From Hofstenia miamia (Eukaryota; Xenacoelomorpha; Acoela; Hofsteniidae), in NCBI GenBank assembly GCA_900660155.1, contig CABFPE010000448.1:423441-487440 (forward strand): 64,000 bases of DNA, in the 5' to 3' direction. Made by a program: the position numbers and the translations under genes. How positions within the stretch are numbered: the stretch's first letter is position 1; each line of letters starts with the position of its first letter. Below are positions 12,740-24,467 of this stretch, one piece after another. The notes beneath the pieces are model-generated. The model did no database searches. It was not told where the DNA came from and was given only the letters and a program-made list of their open reading frames with translations.

Positions 12740-15700
12740 CAGGAATTTTTCTGATGGCAATTTGCTTCTCTAGTTGGTGTTTTAAAGAAAGACGTAATTA
12801 TCTATCTGCTTCGCCAAGCTGTCATCTCACTGTTCAGTTCACACCAGTCTTCCAACGTCAAGCTTCCAGTGTTGTCTTATCATCCTTGTCAGACTCCTTT
12901 GCCAAACTCTCCTCTGATGTCTCGTCGATGCAATCTCAAGTGTCCCCCTACAGTGCTTCCGTCTAACGTACCATTTCTAATCGTCCCAATCATCCTGCCC
13001 CATGTTCTGCATTTGCTGCTGCTGCTCCTTCTCCTGTGCTGCCGCCTCCCCCTAACAGTCTGTTCCACCGCCATCATCGCCCTGGTCACATCCTTGGTAC
13101 TAGTTCTTCCTGTCAACTTCCTTCTGTTCTGATTAGTTCTCTTCCTCATCCTCCTCGTAAAGCTCACATCTATATTGGGCTCCTGAGATTGCTGATCACC
13201 TCAGTTTCTCCTCACTCTACTTTGATGACGTCCTTCCCATCCCACCACGTACGGATTCTCCATTCCTCTCCTTTCACATCGTCTGTAATCAAGAGTCTCA
13301 TCTTGCTCTCATGTATCCTGAAGTGTGGTCAGATGGTCTCTTGTTTCGATATTACCGTCTCTCCGATGCTGAGCGCAAATCTTTTGGCCTTCGTCCCCGT
13401 CGTCGTGATGCTTCTGGTCGTGATTGACTACCTGCACCTCCTAGTTTGAAACTTCCTCCTCATCACAACTCTCTTTTTTGCTCGCCAATGCTCACAGTCT
13501 TGTGTCATTAAACCGTCGTCTCAGTTTTTACAATTTCTTCTTACAGTCTCCTGTTGACTTCATTTTCATTACTGAAACCTGGCTGATCCTTCTGTTGCTA
13601 ATAATGTTGTTTTTCCTAAGTCAACACTTACAGTTCTCTCCTGTATGGATCGCTCTAATGGTAGTCATGTTTGTGTTCTCATTGCCTCATGTCGCCCTAA
13701 CCTTGACATCCACCCCTCTCCGTTGATTCCTTTGATTTTTATGTTGCGACTGTGCTGTTGTTCTCAGTCATCACATTGTTTCTCTTCTTTGTGTTTACAA
13801 CCTTCCTTCCAACAGTCTTTTTTGTATTCCCCTTGTGATTTTTCATCCATGCTTGAGTACTTTCATGATCAGTTTATCACTCTCTCTTGTCAACTTGGAT
13901 TTCCCACTCCTCCGCATCTCCTCATCTGTGGTGACTTCAACCTTCATAATGTTTGCTGGAATGCACTTGACTCTAATGACGCCTATGAATCCGCGGTTCT
14001 GGATCTTTTTGCTTCCTCCTCTCTTGAACAACTTGTATTTTTTCCTACTTCTGCTCCTCTCTCCTTGATTTGGTTTTGTGCTCTCACCGTGATCACATTT
14101 TTGACATGACACCTCTGTGGCCCCTGTTCAGGTTAAACTGATCACTCATTTGTTCTCTTCCATCTGTCTGTCAATTTTATTACCCCATTTGCTAGTCCAT
14201 TTGCTCCTCAATATGCTCGATCTAACAGTGACTTTGTATTTCTAAATGCTGCTCTCTCTTCTTCATTCCCGCTTTTTAATGACTCTGCCCTGGTCCACCA
14301 ACCTCCCCCCCCACCGCTGATTAGGCTATGTGACATAGTCTTCAATGCCCATGATATTTCCTTCAAGCTTAAGTCCTGCAAGTTGTCTGGTCCTTGCTAT
14401 CCTGATGGCGTCCCATCCTTTGTCATTCACCAAACCTCCTCAACTCTTTCCATAAATATAAAGCATCTCTATTCATACTTTGCTTCTCTAAGCTTTTGCC
14501 ACCTTGCTGGAAAACATCTGGGATCTCTCCTCTGTTAGAATCCAATCTGCTTCCCTCTGCTTAAGTCACTTCATACCGTCCAATAGCTATCCTTTCTCGG
14601 CTGTCAATCATTTTTGAGCTCCATGTCTTTTGTTTTGTGTTCCCTAAGATTCGTTACCTCATCTCCCCTTCTCAGCGTGGTAACCTTCCGGGTCATTCTA
14701 CCATCACTAACTTGCTCACTTTGACAGAAAACTGCTATTTCCACTCTGTTTGTAATGATCCTGGTTGCATTATATTTCTTGACATTTCTAAAGCTTTTGA
14801 TTAGCTCCCTCATTCTATTCTTGACAAATTATGTTTATTTAGCTTTAATGCTGATTTAATCAATTTTTTCCAGTCTTACCAGTACAATCTTAGTCAGTGT
14901 GACAAAATCAGCTCGTCTATTTCTATGTCTGCCCTTATCTCTAGTGGTGCTCCTCAAGGTTCTGTGTTTGTTGTTCTCTTCTTCCTCATTGCTATTAACG
15001 ACCTCTCTCAATCTTCCCTCAACTCATGCTGTCTACTGTACGTTGATGATAACTGCGATTTTCAACTTTGGTAGTTCTTTTGCCTTCAATATTACCTTTG
15101 ATTTTGAGCTTTTTTCTACTTGGTCTTCTGTTAACCGTCTTGATTTTAGCCCAACCAAGACATGTGGTATTTCCTTTCCTGCCTCTCCCTGTGACCTTTT
15201 CTCCTCATCATACTCATTTTGGAATTCAACCTGCTGCAAACATAAATTGGTCTGGACATGTGTCGTTACGCCTCCGCAAAGCTAAATTCTAACCCTTTGT
15301 CCGCGGCTGTTTGCATTAATTCCCCTGCTGCTGTGAAGCTCTCTTTGTTAAGGTCGATTCCTCTCGCCATTCTTCTCTACGCTTCTCCCTGTTGGTGGCC
15401 TTCTCGTGCCTTGTTCCACTCCATGGAATGGTTCTAGAAGCGGACTTTCAAATGGATCTCTTCTTTATCAACAAAAAACTCTTTTCAAATTCTCCAATCT
15501 CCCACTTCCTGTGATCTCCTCCTCGCAAATTGGACCTTGATCATTTTGGTTTCATAAAGTTCTCTAATTCCTGCTTCACTCGCTCTGATGATGTTGTCAC
15601 TTTCTCCATTCATCATCCCAAGAAACATCTCACCCTTCACTCGTTTTTCAATCATGCTTGTATTGCTGCTAATTACATCTTGACTGTCCAACCTCCAACA

Positions 15701-15780
15701 GCTTTGATTTGTTTTCCCCAGCCCCGCACTTCAAGAAATCTTTGATGTTTTTGTAATGTATGCCCCCAGCGGCTAAATAA
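12740..15780 (+). pseudogene. LINE retrotransposon, decayed (EN + RT)
   Basis: This is a non-LTR retrotransposon of the apurinic-endonuclease type, broken by many frameshifts. A Ser/Pro-rich ORF1-like segment lies at about 12750-13450. The endonuclease follows: LANAHSLV then DFIFITETWL near 13480-13590, and ICGDFNLHNVCWN near 13925-13970. The reverse transcriptase shows CIIFLDISKAFD near 14765-14800, SSGAPQGSV near 14940-14970 and YVDDN near 15040-15055. The 3' end runs into AATAAAGTCCTTTATTATT and the (TTA)n tract at 15788. The region is markedly GC-richer than its surroundings, with C/T-rich codons. Jockey/I/Loa-like by motif layout; the exact clade is not resolved. Confidence 0.85.
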
Positions 15781-15787
15781 AGTCCTT

Positions 15788-15810
15788 TATTATTATTATT
15801 ATTATTATTT
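15788..15810. repeat. (TTA)n tract at LINE 3' end
   Basis: About seven TTA units directly after the plus-strand LINE. Trinucleotide tails like this are usual at 3' ends of several LINE clades. The minus-strand LINE begins just beyond it, so two LINEs converge here. Confidence 0.9.
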
Positions 15811-15819
15811 CTCACAGCT

Positions 15820-16885
15820 TCATGCTGGTATCCTTCTCAGCTTGGGGAACTCATCAGTTGTGCCAACTTCTCACACCCTGCTATCAGATGATCTACTGCC
15901 TCCGCCTCTTTCTTACATAGCCTACACTTATCACTTACTTCTACTCTTCTGTCTATATGCTTCTTCACCCAGTTTGTTCTTATTGCTTGCTCCTGTGCTG
16001 CCATTATCAGTGCTTCTGTTTCTCTCTTCAGTCCTGCCTTCTTTAACCACTTGTTGCTCTCTTCTCTATCACACTTTTCTGTGTTCCTCCAGTATTCTCC
16101 ATGCATTGCCTTCTGCCTATACCTTGTTTGTCTCTCTGATTCCATCCTACTCTGGTATACCTTCTTTCCTTCACTCTCAGTTCTTATCTTCTTTAACTCC
16201 TTAGTGACCTCTAGTAGGGACCCCTTAGGTTGCTCTTCTACATATTCCTTTAGCCCTATTATTACTATTATTATAATTTCCTCCACACTTAGCAGCCCTT
16301 TCCCTCCCTTATGCCTTGCCATGTACAGCCTATCTACATCTCCATTGAGGTTGAATGCTCTCTCTGCTGCTAGTATCTTCCTTGTCTCCCTGTCTAATTC
16401 CCTCAGTTCATTCTTATTCCACCTAACTATTCCTGCCGAATATCTCAACACTGGTATTGCCCACGTATTAATTGCCTTTATGCTGTTCTGCCCATTCAAT
16501 GCTNAGGTTGCTCTTCTACATATTCCTTTAGCCCTAGTGCTTCTGCTTCTACAGTCTCCTCCACACTTAGCAGCCCTTTCCCTCCCTTTTGCCTTGCCAT
16601 GTACAGCCTATCTACATCTCCATTGAGGTTGAATGCTCTCTCTGCTGCTAGTATCTTCCTTGTCTCCCTGTCTAATTCCCTCAGTTCATTCTTATTCCAC
16701 CTAACTATTCCTGCCGAATATCTCAACACTGGTATTGCCCACGTATTAATTGCCTTTATGCTGTTCTGCCCATTCAATGCTGACTTCTGTAGTACCTTCC
16801 TTACTCTCCTCTTGTACTCTTTCCTTAGCCTCATCTTCATTTCCATGTGATCTGTTCTGTCCTTCCCTATTACTCCTAAGTACTT
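15820..16885 (-). pseudogene. LINE C-terminal fragment, minus strand
   Basis: Reading leftwards from 16885: YKYLGVIGKDRTDHMEMK, then INTWAIPVLRYSAGIVRW, then RLYMARQKGGKGLLSVEE, and finally a zinc-knuckle-like CRLCKKEAEAVDHLIAGC (C-x2-C-x7-H-x4-C) near 15870. This is the region after the reverse transcriptase domain in a widespread LINE group of aquatic invertebrates and insects. The fragment lacks the RT core and ends soon after the zinc knuckle at the (TTA)n tract. A 277-bp part is present twice around a single N (16504); the left copy carries a TTA-rich substitution in the codons after SVEE, the right copy does not. Confidence 0.8.
16227..16781. repeat. 277-bp direct repeat around a single N
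   Basis: Segments 16227-16503 and 16505-16781 have the same length and are nearly identical, both starting AGGTTGCTCTTC and both ending CATTCAATGCT. They are separated only by one N. The pattern suggests a scaffold join of overlapping contigs or haplotypes rather than a real tandem duplication. Confidence 0.85.

Positions 16886-16886
<1 letters not shown>

Positions 16887-16926
<40 letters not shown>
16887..16926. repeat. (ATT)n microsatellite
   Basis: About thirteen ATT units, ending shortly before the 1-kb gap. ATT units reappear on the other side of the gap (17946-17964), so the gap probably hides more of the same repeat family. Confidence 0.95.
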
Positions 16927-16929
<3 letters not shown>

Positions 16930-16945
16930 ATATAATTATCATAGA

Positions 16946-17945
16946 NNNNNNNNNNNNNNNNNNNNNNNNNNNNNNNNNNNNNNNNNNNNNNNNNNNNNNN
17001 NNNNNNNNNNNNNNNNNNNNNNNNNNNNNNNNNNNNNNNNNNNNNNNNNNNNNNNNNNNNNNNNNNNNNNNNNNNNNNNNNNNNNNNNNNNNNNNNNNNN
17101 NNNNNNNNNNNNNNNNNNNNNNNNNNNNNNNNNNNNNNNNNNNNNNNNNNNNNNNNNNNNNNNNNNNNNNNNNNNNNNNNNNNNNNNNNNNNNNNNNNNN
17201 NNNNNNNNNNNNNNNNNNNNNNNNNNNNNNNNNNNNNNNNNNNNNNNNNNNNNNNNNNNNNNNNNNNNNNNNNNNNNNNNNNNNNNNNNNNNNNNNNNNN
17301 NNNNNNNNNNNNNNNNNNNNNNNNNNNNNNNNNNNNNNNNNNNNNNNNNNNNNNNNNNNNNNNNNNNNNNNNNNNNNNNNNNNNNNNNNNNNNNNNNNNN
17401 NNNNNNNNNNNNNNNNNNNNNNNNNNNNNNNNNNNNNNNNNNNNNNNNNNNNNNNNNNNNNNNNNNNNNNNNNNNNNNNNNNNNNNNNNNNNNNNNNNNN
17501 NNNNNNNNNNNNNNNNNNNNNNNNNNNNNNNNNNNNNNNNNNNNNNNNNNNNNNNNNNNNNNNNNNNNNNNNNNNNNNNNNNNNNNNNNNNNNNNNNNNN
17601 NNNNNNNNNNNNNNNNNNNNNNNNNNNNNNNNNNNNNNNNNNNNNNNNNNNNNNNNNNNNNNNNNNNNNNNNNNNNNNNNNNNNNNNNNNNNNNNNNNNN
17701 NNNNNNNNNNNNNNNNNNNNNNNNNNNNNNNNNNNNNNNNNNNNNNNNNNNNNNNNNNNNNNNNNNNNNNNNNNNNNNNNNNNNNNNNNNNNNNNNNNNN
17801 NNNNNNNNNNNNNNNNNNNNNNNNNNNNNNNNNNNNNNNNNNNNNNNNNNNNNNNNNNNNNNNNNNNNNNNNNNNNNNNNNNNNNNNNNNNNNNNNNNNN
17901 NNNNNNNNNNNNNNNNNNNNNNNNNNNNNNNNNNNNNNNNNNNNN
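16946..17945. other. assembly gap (1000 N)
   Basis: Exactly 1000 N, probably a placeholder or estimated size, with (ATT)n on both flanks. Confidence 0.99.
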
Positions 17946-19668
17946 ATTATTATTATTATTATTAACCATATGCGTAAACGTTGTTAGTACTGCACATGTT
18001 TATTTCTTGATTCAAGCTAACAATAACCCAAATTTAGCTTGCGCTGACTATATAACAGAGAATGTTCATTTTATAGCACATTCATGTTTTTCATACAAAC
18101 ACTAAAACCAAAAATCGGCCGCACCTTCAACTTTTTCAGAAACTTTCTAAGCACTATAGGAAGTTGTAATTTTTATGTGAATATTATGACAAAAAATAAT
18201 TTCTTAGTGTTTTTTCATAAGATAGAAGCCTTTTTTTCAAAGATTTTCTCATCGTCTATGAATAAAAGTAATCTTAGAAACTTTAATACGTATAAATATA
18301 ACCTCAAATCAATGCACTTTTTGGAAAATATGATTAGATTATTTATAACTTCAAAAAACAAATAATCGTTTTTTAACAATTTTAGAAAAAATGACCGCGC
18401 TTATTGGCCTGCCCTCACACTTTTTATTCTTAAATTAAAATTAACGATAATGAATGCAGCCTTATATTAAGTGTGAATCCATCTGTGGCTCCGTAGGGCA
18501 TGCTGAATATTATTATGCCTAAGTTTTCTTTAGAAAATGGGACCTTTGCTAAAATTTCGCAGCGTAACAATGACAAGGATAGAGAAAAACAGCAAAAATT
18601 TATAGCATTGTCTACCCGCTGAACCATTCCTTCAAGCAGATTTTCATTGAGGTGTTCTTGAGTTATGCAGTGTTGAAAATCGTGTATTTGCACCAAGCTC
18701 ATAAGTCAATTGTTTGGACTATGGGTTTATTGTGTATCCCATTCCCTATTGTCATGACCGCTGAAAGAATTCTTAGTGGGGTCAAAACAATTTTATATAT
18801 TTTTAAAAACAGATCAAATTTTAATCCACATCAAACAATCGTCTTGAAAAGTAAATCAAATCAACATATTCATTAAAAAATATAGGATAAAAAGCAAATC
18901 CTGCTCCCCTCAAAATGATTCTTCCCCCTTAAAAGAAAGGCAACTGCTGTAGCTGCCCCTGTAATCCCAGTTCCATCACTCTTGCATATTGACAGCAATA
19001 ATTACGGTGAAATAAACAAAGTATACATGCAATTTTTAATACAATAGGCGCGATTTGATTCCAGTGCAAGATTTTAATAAATATTTGTGGCTTCCATCTC
19101 TGAAAGTTCCTCAATTAAACCGAGGATTGTGATTCGAAATTCCCTTTGCATTTGCAGACGAAATGCTAACGATCAACATTACGTAACACCTCTGCATTTT
19201 AGCTTATATCGATGTATGACGTATAGACGTATTGATATTATTGAAGAATATTTCATGTTACAGCAATTACTATTTTATTTCATGTCAGCTAATGTTTTAT
19301 TATCGTTTATCCAAATATACAGATAATAACAAAAATATACATTAGTCAAAATCCACTTTTCTGCAGCAATACTCTTAAAGGTTAACTTAATTTCACCATA
19401 TTTTCGCACCTGCTTAGTTTATTTTTCATAATTGCTACCAAACTACAAAAATAAATTGCTGGGACTAACAAGGGATTTTTAAGAACTTTCAAAGACAAAA
19501 GTTGATAACAATAATTAATTAATTTATCAAAGCAGTTAATCTTGGAAATTAGAAAACTGAAATAATTAGATGGCAATAACACATAAAAAAACTATTTATG
19601 TTTTTGGGAAATTAGTTAATTCGCTTGAGTTTTCTTAAGAGGTTAAATCTGATCTTCTCTATTAATCT
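17946..19668. other. no gene recognised
   Basis: AT-rich DNA with short chance frames on both strands. I see no splice-supported exon or element. Confidence 0.5.
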
Positions 19669-19835
19669 GAGTTGCAACCGGGTTGCCGGGTCAGGGATTT
19701 CTTGACAGGTCAGCCGGATCAATTTTTTCCTTGGGGCTTCGGATCTGCTCGGTTAATGGGTCATATTATGTAAAAAGTGATTGATAGCAATTACACGAAG
19801 AGGTTTATGCGCTTATCTCAAGAAAGTCAAGGCAT

Positions 19836-20117
19836 CAGGCCCGTGCCTTGCATTTGAATTTTAGGGGGGCCATGGCCCCGCAAATTTCAATAAATTAATC
19901 ATAGTTTTACTCACATGAAATGGTATCACACTTTTTCATTGAATTTGTAAATAGAATGGCATTAGTATTTTATATATTTCAAATAAAATATAAACTATAA
20001 ACTGTAAACTTAGTTACAGAATATTAGAATTAATACTATGGAGTATTGTATCCAGGATACTAAGAGGCCCAACAGGGAAAGCCATAGCCCCCTGGCCCTC
20101 CCCTAGTCACGGCCCTG
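19836..20117. mobile_element. hAT-type MITE with perfect 8-bp TSD
   Basis: A 282-bp element flanked by the identical octamer CAAGGCAT (19828-19835 and 20118-20125). Its ends are inverted: left CAGGCCCGTGCC, reversed right CAGGGCCGTGAC. An 8-bp target duplication and CAGG-type ends are the hAT superfamily hallmark. GC-rich subterminal stretches (GGGGGGCCATGGCCCC and GCCATAGCCCCCTGGCC) face each other. There is no coding capacity, so it depends on a transposase made elsewhere. Confidence 0.9.
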
Positions 20118-20831
20118 CAAGGCATTGAATTACACAAACGTCATGTGTGTCTTTTATAGTTTTAATGGTTTCAGAAGTTTTTATGCTGATTTTTGTTTGT
20201 TTCCCTAATGCAAACACTTATTTTATTTGTATTAGAATCCGAGTATTCAGTCAATGTATTTGCAAATCCGAATCTCATGTATAAATTGGTTTGGGTAATT
20301 ACTTCCATAGCAAAAACATCTTTCGTTAATAGTTACTTTTGGAGACGACTTTTAAACATGAAAAAGTTTTGCTGTTTAATCTAAAATAGAAGAATTGCAC
20401 TGAGAAATGTTATTTACGTATATTACACACGGTGTTAGCTCCTGACCATGGATTCGAATTATAATCCAACTAGATGGGATTCGGATTTGATTTCATTTAT
20501 TTGTTATTCTCTAATTTGTAATTGTTGAATATTTAATTAATTTTAAGTGTTCGAAATTCGATGTAAACTTAAATCCAATTATTTGCAGAAATAGAATAGG
20601 TTAAATTATTTAATTTTATAAATATTTGCAAATGCAAGAAACTTTAACATATTTATATTTTTTTTTGCTTTATAAAAAGTATTACTATAGTTAATATTTC
20701 ACCTCGTAAATAATAAGAAATTTTAAGAACCATTAATTTATAACGCGAAGCATTTGAATGACAGTGACGACCAATGTGATGTATTGTTAATGTCAATGTT
20801 TGTGCAAGTATACCCTTGGCAAACACTACAA

Positions 20832-22096
20832 GCTTCCTCTATAATGAACATTCTTCTTCTTCTTCTTCTTCTTCTTCTTCTTCTTCTTCCTCTGTACTGA
20901 AGTTTCTCTATTAAAAATGCTCCTATAATCGAACTTCATGGTGTGATATTTCCTAGTTCATTTGGAATTCCTCTGTATAAGAATTAAATATGCAATAATT
21001 TTATTTTTTCAGATGTTATAAATGTAATTATTTTATGTACTAAACACTTTGTTTTATATGTTGATATCTGTAAATGTAGCAAACATACGTTAACAATATC
21101 TACCAATATTTGTTATATTGTAGTTACCCTGATCACAGCGTTTTTTATATGTTTGCAATAAATACAAGAGTAACTGAAGTATTTTTTCATTCTCAATAAT
21201 CATTTATAGTAACCAAACACAATTCACTATAGAGGAGTTCTACTGTATTTTTAGCTATTCATAATTATGATACGCCATCTAGCGTACATAATAATTTTTT
21301 TATTCAATTTTTTGGCATTTTTACGACACATTGTTGCTATTTTCAATGCATGATACATATGTATGTATGTCAGCATTTAAAAAATAATAACAAACAAATA
21401 ACGTACAAATAGACTAATTGGCTAAATTTGAAAAATTTAAACAATTTTAGATAAATAGTGAAAGGTCGATGGATTCTTTCACACCACAAGCACAATTTGA
21501 AAAAAATAGATGCCATTCAAGCTGTATGTCGAGTTGGTTTCGAGTACTCAAAATAAAGAGTTAATTTTTAGACCTCAACTTTCGAGTACTCGCAGGCCTC
21601 GATGGATCAGAAGCAGGTCGCGGATTTAAAATCTAAAAGAAAGAGAAGCCTCTTCTCTATCACGTGGTGCTTTCAGATTAAGTATAGCTTTAATAGTTCT
21701 TGAGCTATAAGCGTTTAAAAAACTTTTAAAGTATCATGAAAATTTTTTTAAAAATCCCCAAACTGTTTAATGTTAAGGATTTTAATGCACTTTTGAAGTG
21801 TAGGCAAGTAAGTTATAGGCTTTTGATGAGCAAGTTAAGAAAGAATTAATCGTATGAGTAGTTCAGAATAAAGTGAGCAAATATTTCTTAGAAATAAACA
21901 TTTTGTTTTTTACAACAACGGCAACCAAGCCCACTTGCATGTACTATAAACTATAGGTTAACTTGCAAACTGCTATACACACTCAAATGTTGATTATTGA
22001 TGTCAATGAGACTTGGTTGGTAAAAGTTTTCATGCAAAATTTCTCTTCAATAACAAACTTTGCATAACTACTAGATGTGGCAGAAGCCTTAAGAAC
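20832..22096 (+). repeat. 1.26-kb direct duplication, copy 1
   Basis: Nearly identical to 22411-23659. Both copies start GCTTCCTCTATAATGAACAT, share a (TTC)n tract, and end AAGCCTTAAGAAC. Differences seen: the TTC tract length, an A/T change (GTTATATTG against GTTTTATTG), and about 20 bases (from TCTCTTCAAT) present only in copy 1. The first 414 bp (20832-21245) are the right part of a pogo-type MITE whose left end is missing here. No coding potential recognised. Confidence 0.95.
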
Positions 22097-22356
22097 GAAC
22101 GTTCAAAATTCTAAACAACGGGTGTCTTGCAAATTCACCGTATCTCGCTTGGTCACCGGGTCAAGTCTTATCTGGGTCGCATGAGCCACCGGGTAACCAT
22201 TTTTGACCTGGTTCCAACTCTTGATTTGCCAAGCAACATTTTTTAATTAGAAAGACATCTTAGGATATTGGTTTCTCGACATTCTAAGCAATATTTTAAT
22301 AAAATTTATCATTTAGTCAAACAATAAACTTTATTTTGAAATGAGGAAATTATGTA
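22097..22356. other. spacer between duplicated copies
   Basis: Unique sequence holding the degenerate ACCGGGTCA / ACCGGGTAACC motifs and the right end of the possible element listed at 19669-22220. Confidence 0.5.
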
Positions 22357-22827
22357 CAATAGAACTCCTCTATCGTGAACATCCTCTATAATTAACTTCT
22401 TCTATTATATGCTTCCTCTATAATGAACATTCTTCTTCTTCTTCTTCTTCTTCTTCTTCTTCTTCTTCTTCCTCTGTACTGAAGTTTCTCTATTAAAAAT
22501 GCTCCTATAATCGAACTTCATGGTGTGATATTTCCTAGTTCATTTGGAATTCCTCTGTATAAGAATTAAATATGCAATAATTTTATTTTTTCAGATGTTA
22601 TAAATGTAATTATTTTATGTACTAAACACTTTGTTTTATATGTTGATATCTGTAAATGTAGCAAACATACGTTAACAATATCTACCAATATTTGTTTTAT
22701 TGTAGTTACCCTGATCACAGCGTTTTTTATATGTTTGCAATAAATACAAGAGTAACTGAAGTATTTTTTCATTCTCAATAATCATTTATAGTAACCAAAC
22801 ACAATTCACTATAGAGGAGTTCTACTG
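22357..22827. mobile_element. pogo/Tigger-type MITE
   Basis: The inverted ends are CAATAGAACTCCTCTATCGT (left) and, reversed from the right, CAGTAGAACTCCTCTATAGT, flanked by TA dinucleotides (22355-22356 and 22828-22829). CAGTAGAAC-CTCTAT ends and TA target sites are typical of pogo/Tigger elements. It is 471 bp long, has no open frame of note, and contains a (TTC)n tract. Confidence 0.8.
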
Positions 22828-23659
22828 TATTTTTAGCTATTCATAATTATGATACGCCATCTAGCGTACATAATAATTTTTTTATTCAATTTTTTGGCAT
22901 TTTTACGACACATTGTTGCTATTTTCAATGCATGATACATATGTATGTATGTCAGCATTTAAAAAATAATAACAAACAAATAACGTACAAATAGACTAAT
23001 TGGCTAAATTTGAAAAATTTAAACAATTTTAGATAAATAGTGAAAGGTCGATGGATTCTTTCACACCACAAGCACAATTTGAAAAAAATAGATGCCATTC
23101 AAGCTGTATGTCGAGTTGGTTTCGAGTACTCAAAATAAAGAGTTAATTTTTAGACCTCAACTTTCGAGTACTCGCAGGCCTCGATGGATCAGAAGCAGGT
23201 CGCGGATTTAAAATCTAAAAGAAAGAGAAGCCTCTTCTCTATCACGTGGTGCTTTCAGATTAAGTATAGCTTTAATAGTTCTTGAGCTATAAGCGTTTAA
23301 AAAACTTTTAAAGTATCATGAAAATTTTTTTAAAAATCCCCAAACTGTTTAATGTTAAGGATTTTAATGCACTTTTGAAGTGTAGGCAAGTAAGTTATAG
23401 GCTTTTGATGAGCAAGTTAAGAAAGAATTAATCGTATGAGTAGTTCAGAATAAAGTGAGCAAATATTTCTTAGAAATAAACATTTTGTTTTTTACAACAA
23501 CGGCAACCAAGCCCACTTGCATGTACTATAAACTATAGGTTAACTTGCAAACTGCTATACACACTCAAATGTTGATTATTGATGTCAATGAGACTTGGTT
23601 GGTAAAAGTTTTCATGCAAAATTTGCATAACTACTAGATGTGGCAGAAGCCTTAAGAAC
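22411..23659 (+). repeat. 1.26-kb direct duplication, copy 2
   Basis: Second copy of the segment at 20832-22096. It starts 54 bp inside the complete MITE, so the duplication boundary falls inside the element. The copies are about 99 percent alike by eye, so the event is recent or the copies are assembly artefacts. Confidence 0.95.
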
Positions 23660-24464
23660 ATGGTGGTTGCCTACGTCTTATCAATCGTAATAAAAAAAAT
23701 TACTTACCATATTTAAGTGGAATTTTATTGTAGTGTATTATAAATCGTTGCTTAATATTTAAATTTTTAATCCACTACTGAGTAGTATTTATCGACAACT
23801 GTTAAAAGTCGTCTGCTTAAAAATTTAAAAAATTCATTCGACATTGCAAAGCATCAAACAAATATCTAGGCCTATATTCTCAATAAGTTAAAAGAAATGA
23901 ATTCAATTAATGACTGAAAATTTGATATTATTAATAGCATGGATTTTAATTAGGCCTGCAGAGCTTAAAGTTTAATTGATCGATTAATCATTAATATACT
24001 TCAGCAATTAAATTTTTGTTCAAATATTGATCAAATTCAGTCACGTGTGAACGATTCTTTAGTTCTGCTGGTTACATTGAATGAAATACTGTTAAAATGC
24101 TTGTGTGTTTGTGTAGATGGTTGTCTGATTGAAAGAGAAAACACCAATTAGATTTCTTTTTTAACTGAATTTGTCAATAAATTTTAGTACAGAAGTTTTG
24201 ATTAAATTAAAAGTTAACTACTACTAATTACTATTGCTAATTAATCTATTAATTTATTATAAGCCAACTTAAAAATAAATTAATCGTTGTCACACCTAGT
24301 TTTAAACAATAAATGGATTTTCTTACACATATTTTAGATCAGTGACTATACCGATTGTTTGATAAAGAATAGCAAAAATTTCAATTATATCATTATTTAA
24401 GATTTAGATGAAGCTATAGCTTTTCTGTCTGAGTTCAGTGATGTTTCCAACTTGATAGACAGTA
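23660..24464. other. no gene recognised
   Basis: AT-rich spacer with no recognisable coding or terminal-repeat structure. Confidence 0.5.
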
Positions 24465-24467
24465 TAA

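Larger units (their letters stand above)
19669..22220. mobile_element. possible old TIR element, GAGTTGCAACCGG ends
   Basis: The left end GAGTTGCAACCGGGT and the reversed right end GAGTTGGAACCAGGT face each other. Both ends are followed inward by degenerate CCGGGTCA-like motifs. Such ends are known from hAT-like non-autonomous elements. No matching target duplication was found and the interior holds a younger insertion and a duplicated segment, so the boundaries are tentative. Confidence 0.35.

Noticed and set aside
12754-13449. Several overlapping Ser/Pro/Leu-rich frames on both strands
   Set aside because: They are frame-shifted pieces and shadows of one C/T-rich decayed LINE, not separate genes.
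16746-17969. 407-codon minus-strand frame
   Set aside because: Over 330 codons are N from the 1-kb gap; only the last part is real and belongs to the LINE fragment.
20832-23659. LTR pair of a retroelement
   Set aside because: The repeats are only about 310 bp apart, have no TG...CA ends, primer site or coding sequence between them, and start inside a MITE.
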